Source of the DNA: an uncultured Ruthenibacterium sp.
GTDB lineage: Bacteria; Bacillota; Clostridia; Oscillospirales; Ruminococcaceae
NCBI GenBank assembly: GCA_910587145.1
Contig: CAJUMH010000002.1
Location: 134,637-154,668, forward strand
Direction of reading: 5' to 3'
DNA length: 20,032 nucleotides
Under the pieces are notes generated by a model. That model was not told the origin of the DNA and did not search any database. It saw only the letters and a program-made list of their open reading frames with translations. Shown here piece after piece: positions 7,660 to 14,676 of the stretch (the stretch's first letter is position 1; each line of letters opens with the position of its first letter). The translations under genes and the position numbers were made by a program.

Positions 7660-9516
7660 ATGACAAAGCACGAGCTGTGGGAAAAGGCAAAAATGCTGCC
7701 GCTGCTGCCGGGGGTGTATATCATCCGCGACAAAACGGGCCAGATCATTTACATCGGCAAGGCCAAGCGCCTGCGCACGCGCGTGTCGCAGTATTTTCGG
7801 GAGGGGGTGCCGCACGACGCCAAGGTGACGAAAATGATCCAGAACGCCTTCGAGTTCGACGTAATCGTTACGCAGAGCGAATTTGAGGCGCTGGTGCTGG
7901 AGTGCAGCCAGATCAAGCAGCATAAGCCCAAGTACAATATTCTTTTAAAGGACGATAAGGGCTACAGCTACGTGCGCGTTACGCGCGAGGCATACCCGCG
8001 CGTATCCGCCGTGCTGCAAAAAGAGGAGGACGGCGCCGAATACATTGGCCCGTACACCTCCAGCTTTGCCGTACGCGAAATGGTGGAAACCGCGTGCAAT
8101 GTGTTCCGTCTGCCGCGCTGCGGCAAAAAATTCCCGCAGGATATCGGCAAAGGCCGCCCCTGCCTGAACGCGCATATCGGCCGGTGCATGGCCCTGTGCA
8201 GCGGCAAAATATCGCGGGAGAGCTACTGCGAAACCGTACAGAGCGCGGTGCATCTCATCCGGCGCGGGCAGGCCGAGATCCTGCGGCTGCTGCGCGAGCG
8301 CATGGCCGATGCCGCCGAACGGCTCGATTTCGAGCGCGCGGCGCTGCTGCGCGATCAGATCAACGCCATCGAAAAGGTGAGCCGCGGGCAGAAGGTGGTG
8401 CGCAGCGAAATCGACGAGCAGGATGTGATCGCGTTTGCGGGCACGGCGTCGGCTGTATGCGCGGCCATTTTGCGTTTTCGCGAGGGGCGGCTTGTGGATA
8501 AGCGGGAATTTTTGTTCCATGATACGCAGGATATCCCCGCTCTGCGCGAGGAATTTTTGCCGCGCTATTATTTGGAGGACAGCGAGTTTATCCCCAAAAG
8601 CATCGCCGTGGACGCTTTGCCCGCCGCCGCAAAGGAATTGGAGCAGCTGCTGGCCGAAACGCGCGGCAGCAAGGTGCGACTGTACGTGCCCCAGCGGGGC
8701 GATACCGCGCATCTGGTGGAGATGGCGCGTACAAACGCCATCGAGCGGCTGGCGCGCGAGAGCGGCCGCTATGCGCGAGAGCAGAAATATCTGGACGAGC
8801 TGGCCGCGCTGCTGGGCTTGCCGCAGCCGCCCAAAACGATCGAGAGCTACGATATTTCCAACTGGGGCGACGGTTCGAGCGTGGCCGGCATGGTGGTGTT
8901 CGAGGACGGCAAGCCCAAAAAGGCGGGCTATCGCCGCTTTAAAATGCAGAGCGTGGCCGGCACGGACGACTACGCCTCCATGGCTGAGACGCTGGCCCGC
9001 CGCGCCGCCGAATATGCGAAGGGCGCGAAGGGGCAGTTCGGCATAAAGCCGGATCTTCTGCTCATCGACGGCGGACGCGGGCAGGTGGCTGCCGTGCGGG
9101 AGGCTCTGGCCGGCACGCCGCTGGCACAGGTGCCGGTTTTTGGCATGGTAAAGGACGACAAGCACCGCACGCGCGGCCTTGTAAATGCCGAGGGCGCCGA
9201 AATTGCGCTGGCGCTGCACAAGGGCGTGTTCCCGTTCGTCACCGCCATTCAGGACGAAACGCACCGCTGGGCGAACGATTACCGCAAGCGCCTGCAAAAG
9301 GGGCGCGCGTATTCCTCTACGCTGCAAAATGTTCCCGGCGTCGGCCCGGCCACCAGCCGCGCGCTGCTGGCGCACTTTAAAACGGTGACAGCCGTAAGGC
9401 AGGCAAGCGAAGCGGAGCTCGCCGCCGCAAAGGGCGTAAACCGCGCGGCGGCCGGGGCGGTGTACGCATATTTTCACGGCGAAGAGGCCGGCGCGCAGGG
9501 GAACGAAACCTCCTGA
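7660..9516 (+). CDS. uvrC: Excinuclease ABC subunit C (UvrC)
   Basis: A 618-residue UvrC, the nuclease of UvrABC nucleotide excision repair that cuts on both sides of a lesion. The N-terminal GIY-YIG domain (LPGVYII, YIGKAKRLR) has the catalytic glutamate E76 and makes the 3' cut. C154, C168, C176 and C180 match the cysteines that hold an Fe-S cluster in E. coli UvrC. The UVR motif that binds UvrB is at 222-240 (LDFERAALLRDQINAIEKV). The RNase H-like domain with D398 (SYDIS), D470 (LLIDGGRGQ) and H535 (DETHRWAN) makes the 5' cut. Helix-hairpin-helix repeats (VPGVGPATSRALL) occupy 555-605. The ATG at 7660 is chosen because GGGAGAA lies upstream at good spacing; a TTG 15 bases earlier overlaps that site. 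Confidence 0.98.
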   Translation: MTKHELWEKAKMLPLLPGVYIIRDKTGQIIYIGKAKRLRTRVSQYFREGVPHDAKVTKMIQNAFEFDVIVTQSEFEALVLECSQIKQHKPKYNILLKDDKGYSYVRVTREAYPRVSAVLQKEEDGAEYIGPYTSSFAVREMVETACNVFRLPRCGKKFPQDIGKGRPCLNAHIGRCMALCSGKISRESYCETVQSAVHLIRRGQAEILRLLRERMADAAERLDFERAALLRDQINAIEKVSRGQKVVRSEIDEQDVIAFAGTASAVCAAILRFREGRLVDKREFLFHDTQDIPALREEFLPRYYLEDSEFIPKSIAVDALPAAAKELEQLLAETRGSKVRLYVPQRGDTAHLVEMARTNAIERLARESGRYAREQKYLDELAALLGLPQPPKTIESYDISNWGDGSSVAGMVVFEDGKPKKAGYRRFKMQSVAGTDDYASMAETLARRAAEYAKGAKGQFGIKPDLLLIDGGRGQVAAVREALAGTPLAQVPVFGMVKDDKHRTRGLVNAEGAEIALALHKGVFPFVTAIQDETHRWANDYRKRLQKGRAYSSTLQNVPGVGPATSRALLAHFKTVTAVRQASEAELAAAKGVNRAAAGAVYAYFHGEEAGAQGNETS

Positions 9517-9599
9517 ATTTTCGGGCGGGCAGGGCCTGCAAAAAGGCGGCGGCTCGTGCGGGGCGGCCTTCGGCCGGCGCCCGCTGCGCAAAGCGGTGT

Positions 9600-9625
9600 T
9601 TAAGGCGCTTTTGGAGGCGCCTTAA
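9600..9625 (+). other. Hairpin abutting the flavoprotein ribosome site
   Basis: TTAAGGCGC (9600-9608) and GCGCCTTAA (9617-9625) form a 9-bp perfect stem with an 8-base loop. It ends inside the AAGGAAAGG ribosome site (9624-9632) of the next gene. A second GC hairpin without a T-tail lies at 9561-9582. Both sit in the 116-bp gap after uvrC and could modulate translation or stabilise the downstream message rather than terminate. Confidence 0.5.
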
Positions 9626-9632
9626 GGAAAGG

Positions 9633-10889
9633 ATGAGCGAAATGGAACGGGACGTGTTGATCATCGGCGGCGGGGCGTCCGGGCTGGCGGCGGCGCTGGC
9701 GGCGGCAGAGGTGCTCGGCGGGCAGCGTGTTGCCGTATTGGAGCGGCTCGACCGCGTGGGCAAAAAGCTGCTGGCCACGGGCAACGGCCGCTGCAACCTT
9801 ACAAACCGGAACGCCGCGCCCGAACACTACCACACCGCCCACCCCGGCCGCCTTGCGCGGATGCTGGAGCGCGTGCCGCCGGAGGCAGCGCTCGATTTTT
9901 TTGCCGGGCTGGGGCTTTTGTGCGATACGCAGCCCGACGGGCGCGTATATCCCTACTGCTATCAGGCCTCGATGGTGCTGGATGTGCTGCGCGCGGCACT
10001 GGAACGCGCGGGCGTTTCAGCCGTGTGCGGCCAAACAGCCGCGCGCTTTTGCCGGGACGGGGGCGGCCTCGCCGTCGAAACACAGGAGGGGAACCGTTAC
10101 CGGGCCGCGCGCGTGATCCTCGCGGCGGGCGGCGCGGCAGCGCCGCAGTTTGGCACGGACGGCGCGGGCTATGCGCTGGCGCGCGCGGCGGGGCACAGTG
10201 TGCGCACGCCGTATCCGTGCCTTGTGCCGTTGCGCTGCGCCGCGTTCCCCGCAGGGCTGAAGGGCCTGCGCGCGAACGGCGTGTTGACGCTGCTGGACGC
10301 GGGGCGGCCGCTGCGCGCCGCGCGCGGCGAGATTCAATTTGCTGAATACGGCCTTTCGGGCATTCCGGCCATGCAGCTCTCGTGCCTGTTGCCGCAGGCA
10401 AGGCAGCCGCAGGCGGCGGTGGATCTTTTGCCGCAGCTCTCAATCGAGGAGGTGCGCGGAATGCTGGAAGCACGCTGCCAAAGCAGCGCCTTCCCAACGC
10501 TGGAAACGCTGCTTTTGGGCCTTGTGGGCAAGCGGCTGGGCTACGCGGCCATGAAGGCGTGCGGCCTGCAGCCGCTCTCCCGCGCGTCGGCGGGCCTTTC
10601 TCCCGCCGAGCGCGGCGCGTTGGCCGAAACGCTGAAAAACTGGCGCTTTGCCGTAACGGGAACTCTGCCGTGGGCGCAGGCGCAGGCCACGGGCGGCGGC
10701 GTGCCGCTGTGCGAGGTGGACGAAAACGGCGCCTCGCGCAAATGCCCGGGGCTGTACCTCGTGGGCGAAGTGCTGGACGCCGTGGGCGAATGCGGCGGCT
10801 TTAACCTGCAGTGGGCCTGGGCCACGGGCATTGCCGCCGGGCGCGCGGCGGGGCAGGCTGCTTTGGAAGGGACCCCTGGGCAGCGCTGA
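9633..10889 (+). CDS. NAD(P)/FAD-dependent oxidoreductase, HI0933/BaiN family
   Basis: A 418-residue flavoprotein. The N-terminal FAD-binding Rossmann motif is IIGGGASGLAAALAAA (10-25), followed by the family signature GKKLLATGNGRCNLTN (43-58). The C-terminal signature includes TGGGVPLCEVD, GLYLVGEVLDAVGECGGFN and LQWAWATG, which closes the FAD site. Relatives include H. influenzae HI0933, E. coli YhiN and the clostridial BaiN described in bile-acid 7-dehydroxylation. Most members have no proven substrate, so a bile-acid role should not be assumed. The ATG at 9633 has AAGGA 4 bases upstream; a second in-frame ATG at 9642 has better spacing. It is probably the last gene of the ytvI-uvrC unit, since a terminator follows. 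Confidence 0.92.
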   Translation: MSEMERDVLIIGGGASGLAAALAAAEVLGGQRVAVLERLDRVGKKLLATGNGRCNLTNRNAAPEHYHTAHPGRLARMLERVPPEAALDFFAGLGLLCDTQPDGRVYPYCYQASMVLDVLRAALERAGVSAVCGQTAARFCRDGGGLAVETQEGNRYRAARVILAAGGAAAPQFGTDGAGYALARAAGHSVRTPYPCLVPLRCAAFPAGLKGLRANGVLTLLDAGRPLRAARGEIQFAEYGLSGIPAMQLSCLLPQARQPQAAVDLLPQLSIEEVRGMLEARCQSSAFPTLETLLLGLVGKRLGYAAMKACGLQPLSRASAGLSPAERGALAETLKNWRFAVTGTLPWAQAQATGGGVPLCEVDENGASRKCPGLYLVGEVLDAVGECGGFNLQWAWATGIAAGRAAGQAALEGTPGQR

Positions 10890-10905
10890 AACGCCTCCTG
10901 ATAAA

Positions 10906-10950
10906 ACCGCTTTTCAAGGCGCGAAACGGCCTGAAGGGCGGTATTTTTTT
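10906..10950 (+). terminator. Intrinsic terminator of the ytvI-uvrC-flavoprotein unit
   Basis: The stem has outer ACCGC (10906-10910) with GCGGT (10938-10942) and inner TTCA(a)GGC with GCCTGAA, followed by ATTTTTTT at 10943-10950. It begins 17 bp past the stop codon. Confidence 0.8.
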
Positions 10951-11010
10951 GCGTGTTTTTCTGCGGCGGCTTTTTTTGCGGCATTTATTTAGCAAAATAC
11001 ACAAAAAGTA

Positions 11011-11040
11011 TTGCATCTGAGAAGGAAAAAGTATTATAAG
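11011..11040 (+). promoter_or_regulatory. Promoter of the decayed catabolic locus
   Basis: TTGCAT (11011-11016) is followed by TATTAT (11032-11037, 15-bp spacer) or TATAAG (11035-11040, 18-bp spacer). It lies in a markedly AT-rich island (about 10981-11070) within a GC-rich genome, directly upstream of an inverted repeat and an AGGAGG ribosome site. Confidence 0.6.
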
Positions 11041-11046
11041 AACAAA

Positions 11047-11069
11047 TAATTAAAGCGATGAATTAATTA
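11047..11069. promoter_or_regulatory. Inverted repeat, candidate operator
   Basis: TAATTAA (11047-11053) and TTAATTA (11063-11069) form a perfect 7-bp dyad with a 9-bp spacer. It lies just past the predicted start point and 8 bp before the AGGAGG site. Position and symmetry suit a repressor operator. The regulator is unknown; a ROK or LacI-type protein would be usual for sugar loci. Confidence 0.5.
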
Positions 11070-11091
11070 CTTTGCAGAGGAGGAATGTCAT

Positions 11092-11451
11092 TTGTCCTAC
11101 GATTTAAAACGGCTGGAACAGATCTCGATGGAGATCGGCTATGGCGAAAACCGCTTTCCCATGAAGCGGGGCAGCTTTGTCTACCGCAGATCGCTGCGCG
11201 GCATGCAGCCGCTGCGGCTGCGGCAAAAACGGGAATGTCCAAACGGCTTTTTGCTGGAGTACGCGTTTTTGAACGGCGCGCCGGCTGGAGCGCTGCGGCA
11301 TCCGCACCAATGTAACGCTGATCTTTTCGCCCGCGCAGGCGATCCTTCCGGCCAAAAACGGTTCCCAATTCGTCTCCCCCTTCATTGGCTGGAAGGAGGC
11401 CAACGGCGAGGACTGCCGGCAATATATTGCCGATATCGTGCGCATCTATAA
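11092..11451 (+). pseudogene. Unrecognised 5' gene fragment that reads out of frame into transaldolase DNA
   Basis: The TTG at 11092 has AGGAGG (11078-11083) 8 bases upstream, so initiation here looks native. The first ~60 codons (beginning MSYDLKRLEQISMEIGYGEN) resemble no family I recognise and do not match any transaldolase N-terminus. After about codon 60 the frame crosses DNA whose real coding sense, in another frame, is transaldolase, and the frame stops at 11451. The most likely history is an internal deletion that joined the 5' end of one gene to the 3' half of another. An assembly error would look the same. Confidence 0.55.
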
Positions 11452-11650
11452 AAACTATGGCTTTTGGGGCAAAACCGAGATCATCTGCGCCGCCGTGCGC
11501 ACCCCCAAGCAGATTGTGGACTGCGCCACAGCCGGGGCGGATATCGTCACGGCGGGACTGGATGTTTTTCTGGACAGCATGAAGCACGCCTACACCGATC
11601 AGGGGCTGCGCACCTTTACCGATGCGTGGGATCACACCGCGGCCGAATAA
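11273..11650 (+). pseudogene. Transaldolase, C-terminal fragment (5' truncated)
   Basis: In the frame opened after a TGA at 11270-11272, the sequence from about 11282 encodes the second half of a small (TalC/fructose-6-phosphate-aldolase type) transaldolase. It shows GIRTNVTLIFSPAQAILPA, then VSPFIGWKEANGEDC, IVRIYKNYGFW, and the C-terminal AGADIVTAGLDVFLDSM. About 120 of roughly 220 residues remain. The missing half includes the strand with the Schiff-base lysine, so the product could not be active. No start codon or ribosome site serves this frame. The reductase gene begins 17 bp after the stop. It is the relic of an enzyme that moved or cleaved a three-carbon unit from a ketose. Confidence 0.85.
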
Positions 11651-11667
11651 AGGGGGGAGAAAAGAAT

Positions 11668-12534
11668 ATGAAGATCGCTTTCATCGGGATTGGCATTATG
11701 GGCGAGGCCATGTGTGAAAATATTCTGAAAAAGCATGACGATACCGTGTATGTGTATGACGTTGTGCGCGAAAAGGCGCTGCCGTTTGCGCAAAGGGGTG
11801 CTGCAGTGTGCGCCGGCGCGGCCAAGGCGGCGCAAAGCGCAGACGTGATTTTCTCGATGGTGCCCAAATCCGAGCATTCCCGACAGGTTTACACCGGGCT
11901 GCTCTCGGCGGGCGCGCTGGGACCGGGCAAAATCTGTGTGGATATGAGCACCATCGATCCCGCTGTCTCGCGGGAATTGGCGGCGCTTGTAAAGCAAACA
12001 GGCGCGCAGTTTTTAGACGCGCCGGTCGTTAAAAGCCGCCCCGCGGCCGAAGCCGGGAAGCTGGGGATCTATGTGGGCGGAGACGAGGCCGCTTTTCAGG
12101 CTGTGCTGCCGCTGCTGCGCTATATGGGCGAAAACATTCTTTATATGGGGGAAAACGGCAAGGGGCTGGTGATGAAGATCTGCCATAATATGCTGGTTGC
12201 CCAGATCCAGAACGGCGTAAACGAAACGCTGACGCTTGCACAGGCCGGCGGCGTGGAGATCGGCGCCTTTGCGCAGGCGATCTCCTATGGCGGCGGGCAG
12301 AATTTTTATCTGGATTCCAAAAAGGAGCCGCTTGTCCGGGAAGATTACACCACGGCCTTTTCTGTGGAGAACATGGCGAAGGACCTGGGCATTTGCATGG
12401 CGCTGGCCGGGGAGTGCGGCGTTTCGATGCCCGGCGGGGCCAACGCCCGGCGCGTGTACGACGCGGCTCTTTCCGCAGGGCTGGGCAAAGAGGATTTTTG
12501 CGCCACCATCAAAGTTGTAAGGGGGGACGTCTGA
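11668..12534 (+). CDS. NAD(P)-dependent beta-hydroxyacid dehydrogenase (3-HIBDH/YihU-like)
   Basis: A 288-residue intact member of the 3-hydroxyisobutyrate dehydrogenase superfamily. The Rossmann motif is GIGIMGEAM (7-15). The acidic D31 after the second strand (VYVYDVVR) favours NAD over NADP. Catalytic K170 and N174 are in GLVMKICHNML. The substrate loop, usually PVSGG in this family, reads DAPVVKSRPAAEAGKL (117-132), so a basic residue replaces the usual small one. E. coli YihU (sulfolactaldehyde reductase) likewise carries a basic residue there, from my recollection of its sequence. The ATG at 11668 follows a GGGGGGAGA site. Its stop overlaps the next start (TGATG), so it was translationally coupled to the isomerase. 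It is the only unbroken gene of the locus. Exact substrate unproven. Confidence 0.88.
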   Translation: MKIAFIGIGIMGEAMCENILKKHDDTVYVYDVVREKALPFAQRGAAVCAGAAKAAQSADVIFSMVPKSEHSRQVYTGLLSAGALGPGKICVDMSTIDPAVSRELAALVKQTGAQFLDAPVVKSRPAAEAGKLGIYVGGDEAAFQAVLPLLRYMGENILYMGENGKGLVMKICHNMLVAQIQNGVNETLTLAQAGGVEIGAFAQAISYGGGQNFYLDSKKEPLVREDYTTAFSVENMAKDLGICMALAGECGVSMPGGANARRVYDAALSAGLGKEDFCATIKVVRGDV

Positions 12535-12920
12535 TGCCGCCGGAAAACCGCGCAAAGCCGTTCGAGGCCGTATATCTGCCGGTGGGTGTGCCCACCTTCC
12601 ATCTGGAAAGCGCTCAAAAGCAGTTTGAGGCGTCCGGCGCGCTTTTGCACGAGCTGTGCGATGCCGTTGCCGTTCCCGACGAAATGGTGCTTTCGCTGGA
12701 TGCGCTACGCCGCTTTTTGCGGGGGCGCACGCCGGATCTTGTCATCTTTCAGAATGTCACCTTTGCCAACGCGGCTTATGTTGCCGAGGTGCTGGCCGTT
12801 TGCCCGTGCCCGATCGTGCTCTGGACGCTGCGCGAGCCCGCTGTGCCGCTGCGGGCGCAGGGGCTGTTTGGAAACAAAGGTTTCCTGGCAGGCGCTTTGC
12901 CGCACAGCGCCCTTTTTGCC
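12534..12920 (+). pseudogene. L-fucose/L-arabinose isomerase family protein, N-terminal fragment
   Basis: Begins with the ATG of the TGATG overlap, behind a GGGGGGAC site. The first ~125 residues match the N-terminal domain of the FucI/AraA-type isomerase family: LPVGVPTFHLESAQKQFEAS, then PDLVIFQNVTFANAAYVAEV and PCPIVLWTLREPAV. A full enzyme has about 450-590 residues and its metal site lies in later domains, all absent. Near 12880-12930 homology stops and the frame continues as meaningless sequence to 13118, because the DNA beyond belongs to a ROK gene in another frame. The right boundary given is approximate. It once isomerised an aldose to a ketose, feeding the transaldolase. Confidence 0.75.
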
Positions 12921-12924
12921 GGAA

Positions 12925-13215
12925 CGCTTTGGAGAGGCCTACCGCAGGGCAAAAGCGCAGGGCACCGCGGGCACGTTCGACGATGCCATCGATCTGTTCG
13001 CCCGCACGATCGTCAATTTCGCTACGATCCTTGCCCCCAACCGTGTAATCCTGTTTGGGCCGATGTTCCGCGACGCGCTGATCCGCCAAAAGCTGACGCA
13101 GGCCTGCTGCGCGTATGACGCGCAGTTTGACGCGCGGCGCATTCTGTACTCCACTCTGGCGAAAAAAGAAGAAACCGTCGGCCCCGCCGCAGTGTTTGCA
13201 CGATCAATCCTGTAA
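12925..13215 (+). pseudogene. ROK family protein (sugar kinase or repressor), C-terminal fragment
   Basis: In a frame shifted relative to the isomerase fragment, the sequence from about 12925 encodes the end of a ROK protein: GTAGTFDDAIDLFARTIVNF, then LAPNRVILFGPMF, and the terminal VGPAAVFARSIL. About 95 of the usual 300-400 residues remain. The ATP-binding DxGxT motif, the catalytic ExGH segment and the zinc cysteines are all missing. Whether it was a kinase or an NagC/XylR-type repressor cannot be told. The left boundary is approximate. Together with the isomerase fragment it marks a second internal deletion in the locus. Confidence 0.65.
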
Positions 13216-13296
13216 ACAAAACAGCTGAGCCGGCGTTTCCTGCGCAGAGCGCCCTGCCGATGGTTTTGCCGAGGGCCTTTAAAGGGGCCTGAAGGA

Positions 13297-14028
13297 TCAT
13301 CCCGCCTGAAACAGCTCTACGCTGCATCGGGCGGGATCGCCTTTTTCGATATAAACATTTGCATAGAGATCTTCCTTTCGCTGAAAGGGCGATAAAACAT
13401 AATAGCCGCTGACGGCCTCGTACTCCCTGCCCTCATAAACAAACCGACAGACGATCCGGCAGCTGATATAGTTTGCGATGCGGATCCAGCCCGCCGGCAG
13501 CAGCCTTTCAATTTCAGAATCCATACAGATCCCGGAGCGCTTGCGGTTTTTCAGCTTGTCTTTGTCATAGGCCAGCTTGCAGAACGAAGCCAAAAACAAG
13601 ACGAGCCATACACAGGCATTGATGAGCATGGGCTCCAATATGGCCGGGTTGAAAAAATTTCCGATCAGCCCGATGGCCAGCTCGATCAGCGCTACAAGCA
13701 AGGCGGCATTGGCGCAGACAGAGAATACGCTTTTTGCGGGCTTCAGATCGGCGAGCTGTTTTTCTTTAAAAAGTCTGGAAATATTTTCCTCTGCCTTTCC
13801 CCGGTATTCCTCCGCGGAGAGGCGCTCCCCCGAAAAAAGCTCGTTCAAGCTGATCCCCAGAGCATCGCACAGAGGCTGCAAAAGCGATACATCCGGCATC
13901 CCTCTTCCGTTTTCCCACTTTGAAACAGCCTGCGCGGTGATGTCCAGCTGCTCGGCCAGCTGCATTTGCGTAAGGTTTTTTTCTTTTCGGCACTGTGCGA
14001 TAAAGGTGCCAATTCTTATTTGATCCAT
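13297..14028 (-). CDS. XRE family transcriptional regulator with two membrane segments
   Basis: A 243-residue protein. Residues 4-60 form a Cro/C1-type HTH (RIGTFIAQCRKEKNLTQMQL, then TAQAVSKWENGRGMPDVSLL). Residues about 101-123 and 132-153 are strongly hydrophobic, with a short loop between them, followed by a lysine-rich stretch. This predicts a repressor tethered to the membrane by a hairpin. The C-terminal domain (about 170-243) has no family I recognise. The ATG at 14028 is preferred, with GGGAGA upstream; a longer frame to 14109 crosses the -10 box. It converges on the decayed sugar locus, with no obvious functional link. Proteins of this design occur in clostridia near stress or peptide-response genes, but the target here is unknown. 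Confidence 0.85.
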   Translation of the reverse strand: MDQIRIGTFIAQCRKEKNLTQMQLAEQLDITAQAVSKWENGRGMPDVSLLQPLCDALGISLNELFSGERLSAEEYRGKAEENISRLFKEKQLADLKPAKSVFSVCANAALLVALIELAIGLIGNFFNPAILEPMLINACVWLVLFLASFCKLAYDKDKLKNRKRSGICMDSEIERLLPAGWIRIANYISCRIVCRFVYEGREYEAVSGYYVLSPFQRKEDLYANVYIEKGDPARCSVELFQAG

Positions 14029-14061
14029 ACGATCGGTCTCCCTTCTGTGGTGTTTGAGGGC

Positions 14062-14090
14062 AGTATAGCAGAAAAAGGATCCCTTTGGAA
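14062..14090 (-). promoter_or_regulatory. Promoter of the XRE regulator gene
   Basis: On the minus strand TATACT (complement of 14062-14067) lies 33 bp upstream of the ATG at 14028. The -35 (complement of 14085-14090, TTCCAA) matches TTGACA in three of six positions at a 17-bp spacing. Confidence 0.6.
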
Positions 14091-14280
14091 TAACGCAGGC
14101 GTTGAGCAAGGGCTAAACGCTTCGTTGAGCGGTGCAAATTCCGGGGGCGGGCTTTATCAGCGGCCTCATTCCAATGCACCCCGCCGAAGGCGTTCTTTCT
14201 TTTTCGGCCCTCTCTGTGCCGGCCGGGAAGTGCCGGCCGCGAAGCTCTGCCCGGAACAGCGCGCAGAGGCGCGGATCCCG

Positions 14281-14321
14281 CAAAGATAAAAGAGCCGCCA
14301 GCCGGAGGGCACAGCTGGCGG
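14281..14321 (-). terminator. Intrinsic terminator, minus strand
   Basis: CCGCCAGC (14295-14302) and GCTGGCGG (14314-14321) form a perfect 8-bp stem, followed on the minus strand by CTCTTTTATC. It would end transcripts arriving from the SDR gene about 355 bp upstream. Confidence 0.75.
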
Positions 14322-14676
14322 ATGCAACGGGTCAGCTTTATTGATACAACATTTTTTGTGCTCTTCTGTACGGCTTTTTTCACCGCAAACACACAGATCT
14401 GCCCAAAAAGACAGATACAGGCTCCGAAAATGAATGCTGCGCGCAAAAGGGGAGAACCGACAAATTTTCAGAAACTCGGCAAGCGCTGTCTGCGGGTTTC
14501 GCAAACAGATCCCCGAACATGGGGCCGCGGCTCAGGCCGTAGCACAGGCGGATGGGCTTCTGGCCGGGAGGGGTCATCCTCCTTATTGATGTGGCTGACA
14601 CCATACACAAAAGCGATGTTCAGCGAACCCAAAGGCAGGATCTTCACAGCGCCGCATTTCCAATTCGCCAACGCGC
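14322..14676 (-). other. 355-bp stretch without an intact gene; possible decayed coding sequence
   Basis: Between the SDR stop and the terminator no reading frame has a start, ribosome site and family match. On the minus strand two frames have gene-like texture. One, near 14550-14671, begins LANWKCGAVKILPLGSLN. Another, near 14330-14446, encodes a hydrophobic stretch AFIFGACICLFGQICVFAVK followed by basic residues, like the end of a small membrane protein. A perfect AAGGAGG near 14582-14588 directly abuts an ATG without a spacer. I read this as either a long 3' untranslated region or a frameshifted remnant of a small membrane-protein gene. Confidence 0.35.

Noticed and set aside
7945..9591. 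A 548-codon open frame on the minus strand
   Set aside because: It is antisense to uvrC, whose domains and catalytic residues are complete.
11050..11067. Catabolite-repression (cre) site in the promoter of the sugar locus
   Set aside because: The AAAGCG core is present, but about four consensus positions differ, and the perfect 7-bp dyad is a better description.
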